DNA of 64,000 nucleotides from JACCQS01 sp963766765 (lineage in GTDB: Bacteria > Actinomycetota > Actinomycetes > Mycobacteriales > Geodermatophilaceae), in NCBI GenBank assembly GCA_963766765.1, contig CAVYBR010000011.1, forward strand, positions 62,001-126,000, written 5' to 3'. A program made the position numbers and the translations under genes. Under the pieces are notes generated by a model, which saw nothing but the letters and a program-made list of their open reading frames with translations, did not search any database and was not told the origin of the DNA. Every line of letters begins with the position of its first letter. The first letter of the stretch is position 1. This document shows, in pieces, positions 40,966-50,997 of the stretch.

Positions 40966-41295
40966 TCAGACGACCTCCACAGACTTCACGGCCAGTTCGG
41001 TGCCTGCCACGAGTTCCACATCAGCGCTTCCGCAGGGGCACAGCAGGATCAGATCATGTAACTCGAACTCGGCACCGCAGGTCCGGCATTGCCCGCGACC
41101 GAGCGGTTCGTCGATCTCCAGCACGGCGCCGGCCAGAGGTGTGTCGGCTGCGATGAGCTCGAAGCAGAACCGTACGGAATCCGGCACGATTCCGGACAGC
41201 TTGCCGATCTGCAGGTGCACTTTGGCCACGCGATCCTGACCGGTCCGCCGAGTGACAACATCGACGACGCTCTGCGTGATGGACAATTCGTGCAC
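40966..41295 (-). CDS. hypA: Hydrogenase nickel incorporation protein HypA
   Basis: A 109-residue Ni chaperone. The GTG-initiated N-terminus MHELSITQSVVDVV keeps His2 for Ni binding; the zinc site is CRTCGAEFELHDLILLCPCGS (CxxC...CxC variant). It is directly upstream of hypB, with its TGA adjacent to the hypB ATG. This pair is separate from the structural operon but on the same strand. Confidence 0.94.
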   Translation of the reverse strand: MHELSITQSVVDVVTRRTGQDRVAKVHLQIGKLSGIVPDSVRFCFELIAADTPLAGAVLEIDEPLGRGQCRTCGAEFELHDLILLCPCGSADVELVAGTELAVKSVEVV

Positions 41296-41406
41296 GCGAC
41301 AAGCCTCCGCGGTCGTCTCGCGTTCCGGATGTGCAGAGCTAGGAGGCTAGGCGGCAGGCGGCCGGATCACAACGGCACGCCCGCGGGCACGGCGCGCCGA
41401 CGGCGG

Positions 41407-42015
41407 TCACGACCGCGATGTCGGCCGGCTGACGGTTGCCTCGCCATCGATCCAGTATCGCCATGGCAGGTCGGCCGCCTTGGTGATTCCCACCCGCGGG
41501 CCGCTCCGAATCCGGTCGCCCGGCAGGCGCTTGGCGGGGATGGTCAACACCAGCCTGGACTCCGGGTCAAGAAGCGTCGAACCGTTGTCCGGACCGGTGA
41601 TCCCGAGTGCTTGGGTGAGCCGCGCCGGACCGCGGGCGAGGTCGACGTCGCGCCGCGCGGCCGGGCGCCTACTCCTGGCCAACTCCATCCCCTCGACCAC
41701 CTCACCGGCCCGGAGCAATACGGCCTCCCCCACCCCGACCGGACCGCACACCACGTTGGCGCACCAGTGCATCCCGTAGCTGAAGTAGACGTACAACCGA
41801 CCGGCGTCGCCGAACATGACCTCGGTCCGCGGCGTCGGGCCGCGATGGCTGTGCGCTGCGGGATCGCTGCCATTGCCGCTGTATGCCTCGACTTCGGTCA
41901 GGCGGACAGCGACCACGCCCTCGGGCGATCGGTGCCGGATCAGCCCGCCGAGCAGGGCCGGTGCCACCTCTGTTGCCGACGCCGCAAGCAGGCGGGCGAG
42001 CTTCACCTCCGGCAC
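41407..42015 (-). CDS. mpg: DNA-3-methyladenine glycosylase (Mpg/AAG family)
   Basis: A 202-residue base-excision repair glycosylase. It has VRLTEVEAYSGNGSDPAAHS, the Mpg catalytic Glu-Ala-Tyr motif, RLYVYFSYGMHWCANVVCG and a C-terminal RVGITKAADLPWRYW. The start is the GTG at 42015, 8 nt after GGAG; a TTG at 42033 is also possible. In many actinobacteria this gene sits directly between argH and tyrS; here it is separated from tyrS by the hydrogenase locus and from argH by the sigma-factor genes. Confidence 0.9.
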   Translation of the reverse strand: MPEVKLARLLAASATEVAPALLGGLIRHRSPEGVVAVRLTEVEAYSGNGSDPAAHSHRGPTPRTEVMFGDAGRLYVYFSYGMHWCANVVCGPVGVGEAVLLRAGEVVEGMELARSRRPAARRDVDLARGPARLTQALGITGPDNGSTLLDPESRLVLTIPAKRLPGDRIRSGPRVGITKAADLPWRYWIDGEATVSRPTSRS

Positions 42016-42045
42016 GGCGGCCGCTCCACACAAGGCGAGGACTGC

Positions 42046-43359
42046 TCAGTCGTCGTCAGGTGAGCCTCCCGGCGGCTGTGCCCGGCGGACGAACAGCGCC
42101 TGCTCGCCCGCATTGCCGGTCAGGGACGCTGCTCGGCCGAACTCGGCACGGGCTTCGTCGTCTCGGCCCAGTCGGGCCAACAGGTCACCGCGTACCGCCG
42201 CAAGCAACGGATAGCCCTCGAGGCTGCCCGATGCGCAGAGTTCGTCGACGATGGCCAGCCCGTCGGCCGGGCCCGAGGCCATTCCCACGGCCACTGCTCG
42301 ATTCAGCTCGACCACGGGAGTCGACCAGACGTCCCGGAGGAGCCCGTAGAGCTCGCTGATCGCAGCCCAATCGGTCTCCGCGAAGGACGCAGCGCGCGCA
42401 TGGCAAGCCGCGATCGCGGCCTGCAGGGTGTAGGGCCCGATCGGCGCAGGCAACGCCTGGGCCCGGTCAAGTGCCTCGAGTCCCCGGCGGATGAGCGAGC
42501 AATCCCAGCGGCCTCTGTCCTGATCGGCCAGCAGCAGGGGCTGGCCGGATCCATCGGTACAGGCGCCCAGTCGCGAGGCCTGGATCTCCATGAGCGCGAG
42601 CAGTCCGTGCACGTCGGGCTCACCCGGCACGAGGCCGGCCAGGACCCGGCCGAGCCGGATCGCCTCATGGCACAGGTCGGGCCGGGTCCAGTCCGTGCCG
42701 GAAGTGACGGCGTAGCCCTCGTTGAAGATCAGGAAGATCACCTCGAGCGCCGCGGCCAGCCGCTGAGCCGACTCCTGCTCGGTCGGCAGTTCGAAGCTGA
42801 CGCCGTGCTCGCGCAAGGTCTTCTTCGCCCGGACGATCCGCTGTCCCATTGTCGCTTCGGGCACCAGGAAGGCGCGGGCAAGCTCGGCAGTGGTCAAACC
42901 GGTCACGCACCGCAGGGTCAGTGCGACCTGTCCTTCGAGCGGGAGAACCGGATGAGAGGCGGTGAGAATCAATCGCAGCAGGTCGTCGCCGACGTAGTCA
43001 TCGAGCGCGTCAGCCCAGGCGTCATCGTCCTCGGCCAGCTCGGCGACCCGTTGGTCGTTGCCGACCGTCTGCAGCTTGCCGCGAAGTACGGCATCGCGAC
43101 GGTAACGGTCGACTGCGCGGTTGCGAGCCGTGGTCATCAGCCAGCCGCCGGGGTTCGGCGGTACCCCCGACCTCAGCCACCGTTCGAGTGCCACGACAAG
43201 GGCGTCCTGGGCGAGTTCTTCCGCGGTGCCGAGATCGCCGGTCACGCGGGCGAGTGCGCCGATCAGCCGGGCGGACTCCATCCGCCAGACAGCCGTGATC
43301 GTGCGGTGCACCGTTTCGACGTCGTCGGCTGTCGGTGCGGTCCTCCTGTCGGATGTCAT
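42046..43359 (-). CDS. ECF42-type sigma factor with C-terminal TPR-like extension
   Basis: A 437-residue extracytoplasmic-function sigma factor. Region 2 (ESARLIGALARVTGDLGTAEELAQDALVVAL) and region 4 (LTLRCVTGLTTAELARAFLV) are followed by about 200 helical residues with a TPR-like repeat character (SRPMRPD-free, ARAASFAETDWAAISELYG, VVELNRAVAVGMASGPADGL). ECF42 factors have this extension and are genomically linked to DGPF (YCII-type) proteins, as here. The start is the ATG at 43359, but the frame is open into the upstream DGPF gene with no stop, so a fusion is possible. No anti-sigma gene is adjacent. Confidence 0.88.
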   Translation of the reverse strand: MTSDRRTAPTADDVETVHRTITAVWRMESARLIGALARVTGDLGTAEELAQDALVVALERWLRSGVPPNPGGWLMTTARNRAVDRYRRDAVLRGKLQTVGNDQRVAELAEDDDAWADALDDYVGDDLLRLILTASHPVLPLEGQVALTLRCVTGLTTAELARAFLVPEATMGQRIVRAKKTLREHGVSFELPTEQESAQRLAAALEVIFLIFNEGYAVTSGTDWTRPDLCHEAIRLGRVLAGLVPGEPDVHGLLALMEIQASRLGACTDGSGQPLLLADQDRGRWDCSLIRRGLEALDRAQALPAPIGPYTLQAAIAACHARAASFAETDWAAISELYGLLRDVWSTPVVELNRAVAVGMASGPADGLAIVDELCASGSLEGYPLLAAVRGDLLARLGRDDEARAEFGRAASLTGNAGEQALFVRRAQPPGGSPDDD

Positions 43360-43729
43360 CCCGGTCAGTATCGATGCACCCTCCGGTCCGAACACCTTCA
43401 GCACGTCAGCATTGCCTTCCCAGCCCGGCCAGAGGTCGATGTGCAGTTGCATGAACCGGTTGGTCCACTGGATCGCTTCTTCCTTCGACGCGACGTCGTA
43501 GATCGCGTAGCTGATCAGCTCTTTCGCCTCGGTGAACGGTCCGTCCATGACGCTGAGCCGGCCGCCGGTCACCTCGATCCTGGCTCCGGCAGCGCTCGGT
43601 GCCAGCCCGGCGGTGTCGAGAAGGGGCGCCGGTCCGGGTCGCATCGGCTCCGAGATCCATGATTCCCTGCATGAGCTCAGCGGGTGGAGGTCGGTCCATC
43701 TGACTGCCGCGGAGGACTACGTAGCGCAT
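43360..43729 (-). pseudogene. DGPF/YCII-family protein, frameshifted and open into sigma gene
   Basis: The N-terminus (RYVVLRG, PPPAELMQGIMDLGADATRT) reads from ATG at 43729 with a GGAGAG site. The remainder (LLDTAGLAPSAAGARIEVTG, VMDGPFTEAKELISYAIYDV, QLHIDLWPGW) lies one frame later. Deleting one C of the CCCC at about 43630 gives a continuous protein with the diagnostic DGPF motif. That frame then runs without a stop into the sigma factor, giving a predicted DGPF-sigma fusion. DGPF proteins are partners of ECF42 factors. Confidence 0.75.
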
Positions 43730-43764
43730 GATTGCTCTCCTTGATAGTTGGTCGCCGCCGGCGA

Positions 43765-44516
43765 TTACCGGCTGATTCCGACATGGCGATAGCGGTCCAT
43801 TGCCACGGTCGTGATCCAGGTGAACACCAGCAGCACTGCGGCCACGAAGATCAGGTTGGCCACCGCGCTACCACCGCCGGAGGCGACGGCAGCGAAGCCG
43901 CCCAGGAAGCCGACGCCGGTGACTCGGGCGAACATCGCCCGGCCGTTGCGCCGTTCCGCTCCGTACCGGCCGGCAAGCACGAAGCACGCCGCACCGACGC
44001 AGGCGAAACCGAGCGCCGCGGCCGTGAAGTGCACCATCCCGTGCCAGCTGATGAGTCCAGGAGCCTCAGGTGTGCCGACCGGAAAGCCGAGCGCGGGATC
44101 GGCTCGGAAGGCACCGGCGACAACCATGCTGATGCCGAACGCTGCGATCAACCTCGGTGCCCAGGTGGCCGCTGACCCTCCGGCCAACTGCCGACGGAGT
44201 CCAACGGAAACGCGACCAGAGCCGCGCCAGTGAGCCCGAAGTTCAGGATCTGGATCCAGCCCGCACTGCCGTTGGCCAGCAGGCTCCACTGGTGACGGCT
44301 GAGGTCGAAACCCTCGCGGGTCAACGCCTGGACGAGCGACACCCCGACGTAGAGCGGGCCGGCAACGACGCCGTAGCCGAGCAAGGAACGCGTGATCTGT
44401 TCCGCCTTTGTGCCGCAGGTCGAAGTCTGCGTGGTGGTCAGGGTTTGCGTGGTCCTGAGGAGCTCCTGGGTGCATGTGGCTGCTGGCCGGTTGCCAACTG
44501 CCCTCACTGTCACCAC
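43765..44516 (-). pseudogene. DUF998-family membrane protein, frameshifted
   Basis: Two overlapping frames each encode half of a DUF998 protein with about six transmembrane segments. The N-terminal half (SLLGYGVVAGPLYVGVSLVQ, NGSAGWIQILNFGLTGAALV) starts near GTG 44516 and the C-terminal half (LIAAFGISMVVAGAFRADPA, WHGMVHFTAAALGFACVG) ends at 43765. One missing T in the run TTT at about 44206 would join them. DUF998 proteins often sit with ECF sigma and DGPF genes. The exact start is uncertain. Confidence 0.75.
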
Positions 44517-44578
44517 GAACGAATCCGACGGACTTCGACAGGAACAGGAAGCAAACTTTCGGCACAGTGAACAAGGGG

Positions 44579-46033
44579 TCAGGACGAGGGATCACGCAGG
44601 ACGCGCTGACTCCAGGCTCGATGCTCGCCGACGAGGCGGCTGAGCGCGCTGATCTGTTCGGCCACGCGTACCGGGGCGGTCCCCCCGGTGGTTGACCTGG
44701 CATCCAGGGCATGCCGGATCGTGAGGACCCGGCGTACGTCTGGCGTGAGCCGAGCATCGACCTGGCGCAACGCGTCATCCGAGAGCTGCCACAGCTCCAC
44801 TCCCTCGACACCGGCCCGGCGGACCAGGGCTCCGCTCACCTCGTGCGCCTCGCTGAACGGCACCCCAGAACGTACGAGCCAGTCGGCCACTTCGGTGGCA
44901 AGAGCGTGGCCCGTCGTGGTCGAGGCTGCGAGTCGCTGCTCGTCGACGCGCAGCGTCGCCATCATCCCGGCCAGCGCGGGAAGCAGGAGAACCAGCTGGT
45001 CGACGGTGTCGAACACCGGCTCCTTGTCCTCCTGGAGATCCCGGTCATAGGCGAGCGGCAGACCCTTGAGCATCGCCAACAGACCCGTCAGGTTGCCGAT
45101 CAGCCGCCCTGACTTGCCGCGGGCGAGTTCAGCGATATCCGGGTTCTTCTTCTGCGGCATGATCGACGATCCGGTCGCGTAGGAATCGTCCAGTTCCACC
45201 CAGCCGAATTCGGTCGTCGCCCAGAGGATGACCTCCTCGCCCAGCCGGGACAGGTGCACGCCGAGCAGGGCCGCCACGAAGAGGAACTCCGCGGCGAAGT
45301 CCCGGTCGGACACCGCGTCCAACGAATTGGTGGCCGCCGAGTCGAACCCGAGCTCAGCCGCCACCGCATCCGGGTCCAGCGGCAGCGACGACCCGGCCAA
45401 CGCGCCGGCCCCCAGCGGGCTGATCGCCGCCCGCTTGTCCCAGTCGAGAAACCTCGCCACATCCCGGGCCAATGCGTGCACGTGGGCCAGTAGCTGGTGG
45501 GCGAACAGAATCGGCTGTGCGTGCTGCAGATGCGTGAGCCCCGGCGCCGGCGCGTCCCGATGGTCTTCGGCTTGGGAGACCAGAGCGGCCTCCAGATCGG
45601 CCACGCCGGCAACGATCAGCCGGACCTGATCGCGCAGGTAGAGACGCAAGTCGGTGGCGATCTGATCGTTGCGGCTTCGTCCGGCGCGGAGCTTTCCGCC
45701 CAGCGCCCCCAACCGTTGCATCAGAGCCCGCTCCAGCGTGGCGTGGACGTCCTCATCGTCGGCACTCGGGAGGAAGCTGCCGTCCCGCACGGCCGCGTCG
45801 AGCTCGTCCAGCGCCGCCAGCATCTGGGCCAGCTCGGCGGCGGTGAGCAGGTCGGCACGGTGCAGGACCCGAGCGTGCCCCCGAGAGGCGAGGAGTTCGT
45901 ACGGAGCCAGCCGCCACTCGAAGTGCACCGAACGAGACAGTGCCGCGAGCGCCGGCGCTGGGCCCGAGGCGAATCGGCCACCCCACAACCGGTTGCGTTC
46001 TCCCTCGGCTTGGCCAAGGGATTCGGGGGTCAC
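44579..46033 (-). CDS. argH: Argininosuccinate lyase
   Basis: A 484-residue enzyme for the last step of arginine synthesis. It begins RLWGGRFASGPAPALAALSR and has GKLRAGRSRNDQIATDL, THLQHAQPI, the signature GSSIMPQKKNPDIAELARGK and the DRDLQEDKEP motif. The GTG at 46033 overlaps the argG stop (GTGA). It is the last gene of the arginine operon. Confidence 0.96.
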   Translation of the reverse strand: MTPESLGQAEGERNRLWGGRFASGPAPALAALSRSVHFEWRLAPYELLASRGHARVLHRADLLTAAELAQMLAALDELDAAVRDGSFLPSADDEDVHATLERALMQRLGALGGKLRAGRSRNDQIATDLRLYLRDQVRLIVAGVADLEAALVSQAEDHRDAPAPGLTHLQHAQPILFAHQLLAHVHALARDVARFLDWDKRAAISPLGAGALAGSSLPLDPDAVAAELGFDSAATNSLDAVSDRDFAAEFLFVAALLGVHLSRLGEEVILWATTEFGWVELDDSYATGSSIMPQKKNPDIAELARGKSGRLIGNLTGLLAMLKGLPLAYDRDLQEDKEPVFDTVDQLVLLLPALAGMMATLRVDEQRLAASTTTGHALATEVADWLVRSGVPFSEAHEVSGALVRRAGVEGVELWQLSDDALRQVDARLTPDVRRVLTIRHALDARSTTGGTAPVRVAEQISALSRLVGEHRAWSQRVLRDPSS

Positions 46034-47247
46034 TGCCCGGAGCCTGCCAGACGCTGATCCCTTGCCGCGGCGAGCTTGCTGGGGAGTCCCCACAACTCGA
46101 CGAACCCCTTGGCCAGACCCTGGTCGAACGTGTCGTCCGAGTCGTAGGTCGCGAGGCCGAAGTCGTAGAGGGAGGCCGCGCTGCGCCGGCCGGTGGGCAC
46201 TGCGCGCCCGCCGTGCAGAGTCATCCGCACCTCACCGGTGACGTTTCGACTGGCTTCAGCAATGAAGGCATCCAGCGCGCGCTTGAGCGGGGAGAACCAG
46301 AGACCGTCATACACGAGCTCGGACCACCGCTGCTCGACCTGGCGCTTGAACCGGGCGAGGTCGCGCTCGACGGTGACGCTCTCGAGTTCCTGGTGGGCCG
46401 TGATCAACGCGATTGCCGCGGGAGCCTCGTACACCTCCCGGCTCTTGATGCCGACCAGCCGGTCCTCGACCATGTCCAGTCGCCCGACGCCCTGAGCACC
46501 GGCCCGCCGGTTGAGGACATCGATCGCCTGCAGAACGGATACCGCTTCGCCATCGATCGAGGTCGGGATTCCCTCGGTGAATCCGACGACGACCTCGTCC
46601 GGGTCCCGCGGGATCGCCGGATCCTGGGTGTACTCGTAGACGTCCTCGATCGGTGCATTCCAGATGTCCTCCAAGAATCCGGTCTCGACCGCGCGGCCCC
46701 AGAGGTTCTGGTCAATGGAGTACGGCGACTTCTTGGTGACGTCGATCGGCAGCGACCGCTCCTCGGCGAAGGCGATTGCCTTGTCGCGGGTCATACCTGA
46801 ATCCCGGACCGGTGCGAGCACCTTCATGTGCGGAGCGAGCGCAGCGATGCCGACTTCGAACCGGACCTGGTCGTTGCCCTTGCCGGTGCAACCGTGCGCC
46901 ACGGTGTCGGCTCCATAGGTCTGGGCCGCGCTGACCAGGGCCTTTGCGATGACCGGGCGCGACAACGCCGAGACCAGCGGATAGCGGTCCATGTACAAGG
47001 CGTTGGCCCGCAATGCCGGACCGCAGTAATCGGCAGCGAACTCGGAGCGGAGGTCGGCGACAACCGCCTCGACCGCGCCGCACTCGAGCGCGCGCTTGCG
47101 GATCACCTCGAGGTCTTCGCCGTTCTGGCCGACATCACAGGCGACAGCGACCACTTCGGCTCCGGTCGCTTCGGCGATCCAGCCGATCGCTACTGAGGTG
47201 TCCAGCCCACCTGAATAGGCAAGGACGACGCGCTCATGGGACGACAT
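46030..47247 (-). CDS. argG: Argininosuccinate synthase
   Basis: A 405-residue ATP-dependent enzyme joining citrulline and aspartate. It has the N-type ATP-binding loop AYSGGLDTSVAI, GCTGKGNDQVRFE and the usual KSPYSIDQNLWGRAVE. ATG at 47247 has AAGGAG at the right distance, so it can be translated alone. However, the upstream argR frame runs into it without a stop codon. A fusion product is possible. Confidence 0.95.
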   Translation of the reverse strand: MSSHERVVLAYSGGLDTSVAIGWIAEATGAEVVAVACDVGQNGEDLEVIRKRALECGAVEAVVADLRSEFAADYCGPALRANALYMDRYPLVSALSRPVIAKALVSAAQTYGADTVAHGCTGKGNDQVRFEVGIAALAPHMKVLAPVRDSGMTRDKAIAFAEERSLPIDVTKKSPYSIDQNLWGRAVETGFLEDIWNAPIEDVYEYTQDPAIPRDPDEVVVGFTEGIPTSIDGEAVSVLQAIDVLNRRAGAQGVGRLDMVEDRLVGIKSREVYEAPAAIALITAHQELESVTVERDLARFKRQVEQRWSELVYDGLWFSPLKRALDAFIAEASRNVTGEVRMTLHGGRAVPTGRRSAASLYDFGLATYDSDDTFDQGLAKGFVELWGLPSKLAAARDQRLAGSGQ

Positions 47248-47841
47248 GTTTCTCCTTGTCGAGTTGTTCGAGTTGTTCGAGTTGTTCGAGTTGTTCGATT
47301 TGCTCGAGTGGTTCGTGGATGGCTTGAGGGGTGCAGAGGTGCCCCGGCCACGTGCGGCCAGAGCAGCAAGTTCAGCTGCCAGCGCCTGACCCCCGTCGGG
47401 GTCGCGGGTGATCACCAGAACGGTGTCGTCGCCGGCGATAGTGCCCAACGTCGCCGGGAGGCCAGCTTTGTCCACCGCTGAGGCGAGGAACTGAGCGGCT
47501 CCCGGCGGGGTTCGGACGACCACCAGGTTCGCGCTGGCTTCGACACCGATGAGCAGGTCGCCCAGGCGATGCACCAGTGCATCCGGAGGTCGGCGCGCCG
47601 GGCGCAACGGCGATCCACCCTCCTGCGGCAGCACGTAGCTCGCCGGCTCACCATCGACACCCCGGAGTTTCACCGCGCCAAGCTCGTCGAGATCACGCGA
47701 CAACGTCGCCTGGGTGACTTCGATGCCGTCGGCTTGCAGGGCGGCAGCGAGGTCGGCCTGTGAGTGAAACGTCTCCGCCTCGATCAAGTCGATGATCCGG
47801 GCGTGCCGGGCACTGCGGGTCAACGGTGCGGCCATCGTCAT
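47248..47841 (-). CDS. argR: Arginine repressor ArgR, open into argG
   Basis: The winged-helix DNA-binding domain (ARIIDLIEAETFHSQADLAA, TQATLSRDLDELGAVKLRG) is followed by the arginine-binding hexamerisation domain (TPPGAAQFLASAVDKAGLPA, IAGDDTVLVITRD). After about residue 165 comes a Ser-Asn-Asn repeat tail that enters ArgG in frame with no stop; total frame 603 codons (46030-47841). ATGA overlap with argF. If the product is not a fusion, a missing stop needs explaining. ArgR controls this operon through the operator upstream of argC. Confidence 0.85.
47260..47314 (-). repeat. 9-bp tandem repeat in the argR-argG junction
   Basis: Five to six copies of GTTGTTCGA (plus-strand reading). On the coding strand, one frame gives Ser-Asn-Asn repeats and the adjacent frame gives Glu-Gln-Leu repeats that end in a stop overlapping argG. 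Slippage by 9 bp keeps the frame. Confidence 0.9.
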
Positions 47842-48769
47842 GAAACCCACCGCTCTTGCAGCAACCAGACCAGCAACGCCTTCTGCGCGTGCAACCGGTT
47901 CTCCGCCTCGTCCCACACCGCGCTGCAGGGTCCGTCAATCACCTCTGCCGCGATCTCTTTGCCCCGGTATGCGGGCAGACAGTGCAAGACGATGACGTCG
48001 TCGTCGGCCCGGTCCACGGCTGCGTTGTCGATGGCGTACGGCGCGAACGGCGTCGCCCGGTGATCGCCCTCGCCCTCCTGACCCATGGAGATCCAGGTGT
48101 CGGTGGCAAGCACGTCGGCGCCTTCTGCGGCAGCCGCGGGGTCGGAAGTCCACAGCACCGAGCCGCCGGTCGGGACCGCCAACTCCCGCGCCCGCTCGAG
48201 GATCGCCGGGTCCGGCTGGTAGCCATCCGGCGAGCCGATTCGTACGTGCATGCCGGCGAGCGCGCCGCCGAGCAGGTACGAGTGGGCCATGTTGTTGGCC
48301 CCGTCTCCGAGATAGGTCAGCGTCAAGCCGGGCAGTGCGCCGCGGCGTTCCGCGACGGTCTGCAGGTCGGCAAGGACCTGGCAGGGGTGGAACTGGTCGG
48401 TGAGAGCGTTGACCACGGGTACCCGGCTCACCGAGGCCATGGCATCGATCCGTTCTTGGCCGAACGTCCGCCAGACGATGGCAGCGCACTGCCGGTCCAG
48501 GACCCGGGTGGTGTCCTCGATCGGTTCGCCGCGGCCGAGTTGCGTGTTCTGCGCGTCGATCACGAGTGGATATCCGCCCAGTTCAGCGATCCCGATCGAG
48601 AAGGACACCCGAGTGCGGGTGGAGGGCTTGTCGAAGATCAAGGCGACTGTGCGAGGCCCATCCAGTGGGCGGGGACCGGCCGGGCGTTTGGCCTTGAGCA
48701 GCGCGGCGAGCGCCAGGACCTGGGCTTGCTCGTCGGCGGTGAGGTCGTCGTCACGCAGGAAGTGCCGGG

Positions 48770-48773
<4 letters not shown>
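47838..48773 (-). CDS. argF: Ornithine carbamoyltransferase
   Basis: A 311-residue enzyme making citrulline. The carbamoyl-phosphate site STRTRVSF near residue 52, FHPCQVLADLQT near 130 and the C-terminal HCLPAYRGKEI are present. ATG at 48773 overlaps the argD stop (ATGA). Confidence 0.96.
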
Positions 48774-49951
<1,178 letters not shown>

Positions 49952-49967
49952 GACGCGGCGTCCTCAC

Positions 49968-50906
49968 TCATGAGGGCACCACCATGGTGCCGGTGCCCTC
50001 GCTGGTCAGCATTTCGAGCAGCAGCGCGTGCGGCAGGCGGCCGTCCACCACTGTGGCGCGCCGGACGCCACCCTGTACGGCGCGCAGGCAGGCGGCCATC
50101 TTCGGTGCCATTCCGCTGTCGATGAGCGGCAAGACCGACTCGAGTTCGCCGGTCGTGATCTGTTGGACCAGGGAAGTCCTGTCCGGCCAGTCGCTGTAGA
50201 GCCCCTCGACATCAGTGAGGACCACCAGCTTGACCGCCGCCAGCGCCACCGCCAGTGCCGCCGCCGCGGTGTCGGCGTTGAGGTTGTGTACGACGCCGTC
50301 GATGTCCGGCGCCACCGACGAGACCACCGGAATCCGGCCGGCGGCGACAAGATCGAGCACCGCAGCCGGGTTGACCGTGGCCACATCCCCGACCAGCCCG
50401 ATGTCCACGGGTTCGCCATCCACCTGAGCCATCGTTCGTTCGGCAGTGAAGAGGTGCGCGTCCTCACCCGAGAGTCCGACGGCGTGCGAGCCGTGCGAGT
50501 TGATCAGGCCCACCAACTCCCGCCCGACCTGCCCGACCAGCACCATCCGGACGATGTCGATCGTCTCCTCGGTGGTGACTCGCAGTCCGGCCCGGAACTC
50601 ACTCTCGATCCCGAGGCGGCCCAACATCGCCGACACCTGCGGACCGCCGCCGTGCACGACGACCGGGCGGATACCGACATAGCGCAGGAAGACCATGTCC
50701 TCGGCAAAGGCGCGCTTCAGGTCCTCGTCGATCATCGCGTTGCCGCCGTACTTGATGACGACGACTTGGCCGAAGAACTCCTTCAGCCACGGCAGCGCAT
50801 CGATCAGGATCGCCGCGCGGGCCGCGTCCCGCTCCGGGTCGTCGGGCCGCATCGGCCGGCTGCTCCCCCACCGCCGGACCACGGCCTGAGCGGTCTGCGC
50901 GCTCAT
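49968..50906 (-). CDS. argB: Acetylglutamate kinase
   Basis: A 312-residue amino-acid kinase-family enzyme, normally feedback-inhibited by arginine. It has VVIKYGGNAM at the ATP site, VVVHGGGPQVSAML, and NLNADTAAAALAVALAAVKL. ATG at 50906 lies in the first copy of a 31-bp direct repeat and is not directly overlapped with argJ, from which it is separated by 61 bp. Confidence 0.95.
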   Translation of the reverse strand: MSAQTAQAVVRRWGSSRPMRPDDPERDAARAAILIDALPWLKEFFGQVVVIKYGGNAMIDEDLKRAFAEDMVFLRYVGIRPVVVHGGGPQVSAMLGRLGIESEFRAGLRVTTEETIDIVRMVLVGQVGRELVGLINSHGSHAVGLSGEDAHLFTAERTMAQVDGEPVDIGLVGDVATVNPAAVLDLVAAGRIPVVSSVAPDIDGVVHNLNADTAAAALAVALAAVKLVVLTDVEGLYSDWPDRTSLVQQITTGELESVLPLIDSGMAPKMAACLRAVQGGVRRATVVDGRLPHALLLEMLTSEGTGTMVVPS

Positions 50907-50997
50907 GAGCTGTAGGCCGAGTTCTCGTGCACTGAATGAATGGCGGCCAACTCCTGCGATGCTCGCCTCATGAGCTGTAGGCCGAGTTCTCGTGCAC
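50902..50997 (-). repeat. 31-bp direct repeat at the argJ-argB junction
   Basis: The perfect 31-bp sequence (begins CTCATGAGCTGTAGGCCGAG) occurs at 50902-50932 and 50967-50997, 65 bp apart. The second copy encodes the last codons and stop of argJ; the first copy contains the argB start codon. It looks like a small tandem duplication of the argJ end. Confidence 0.95.
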
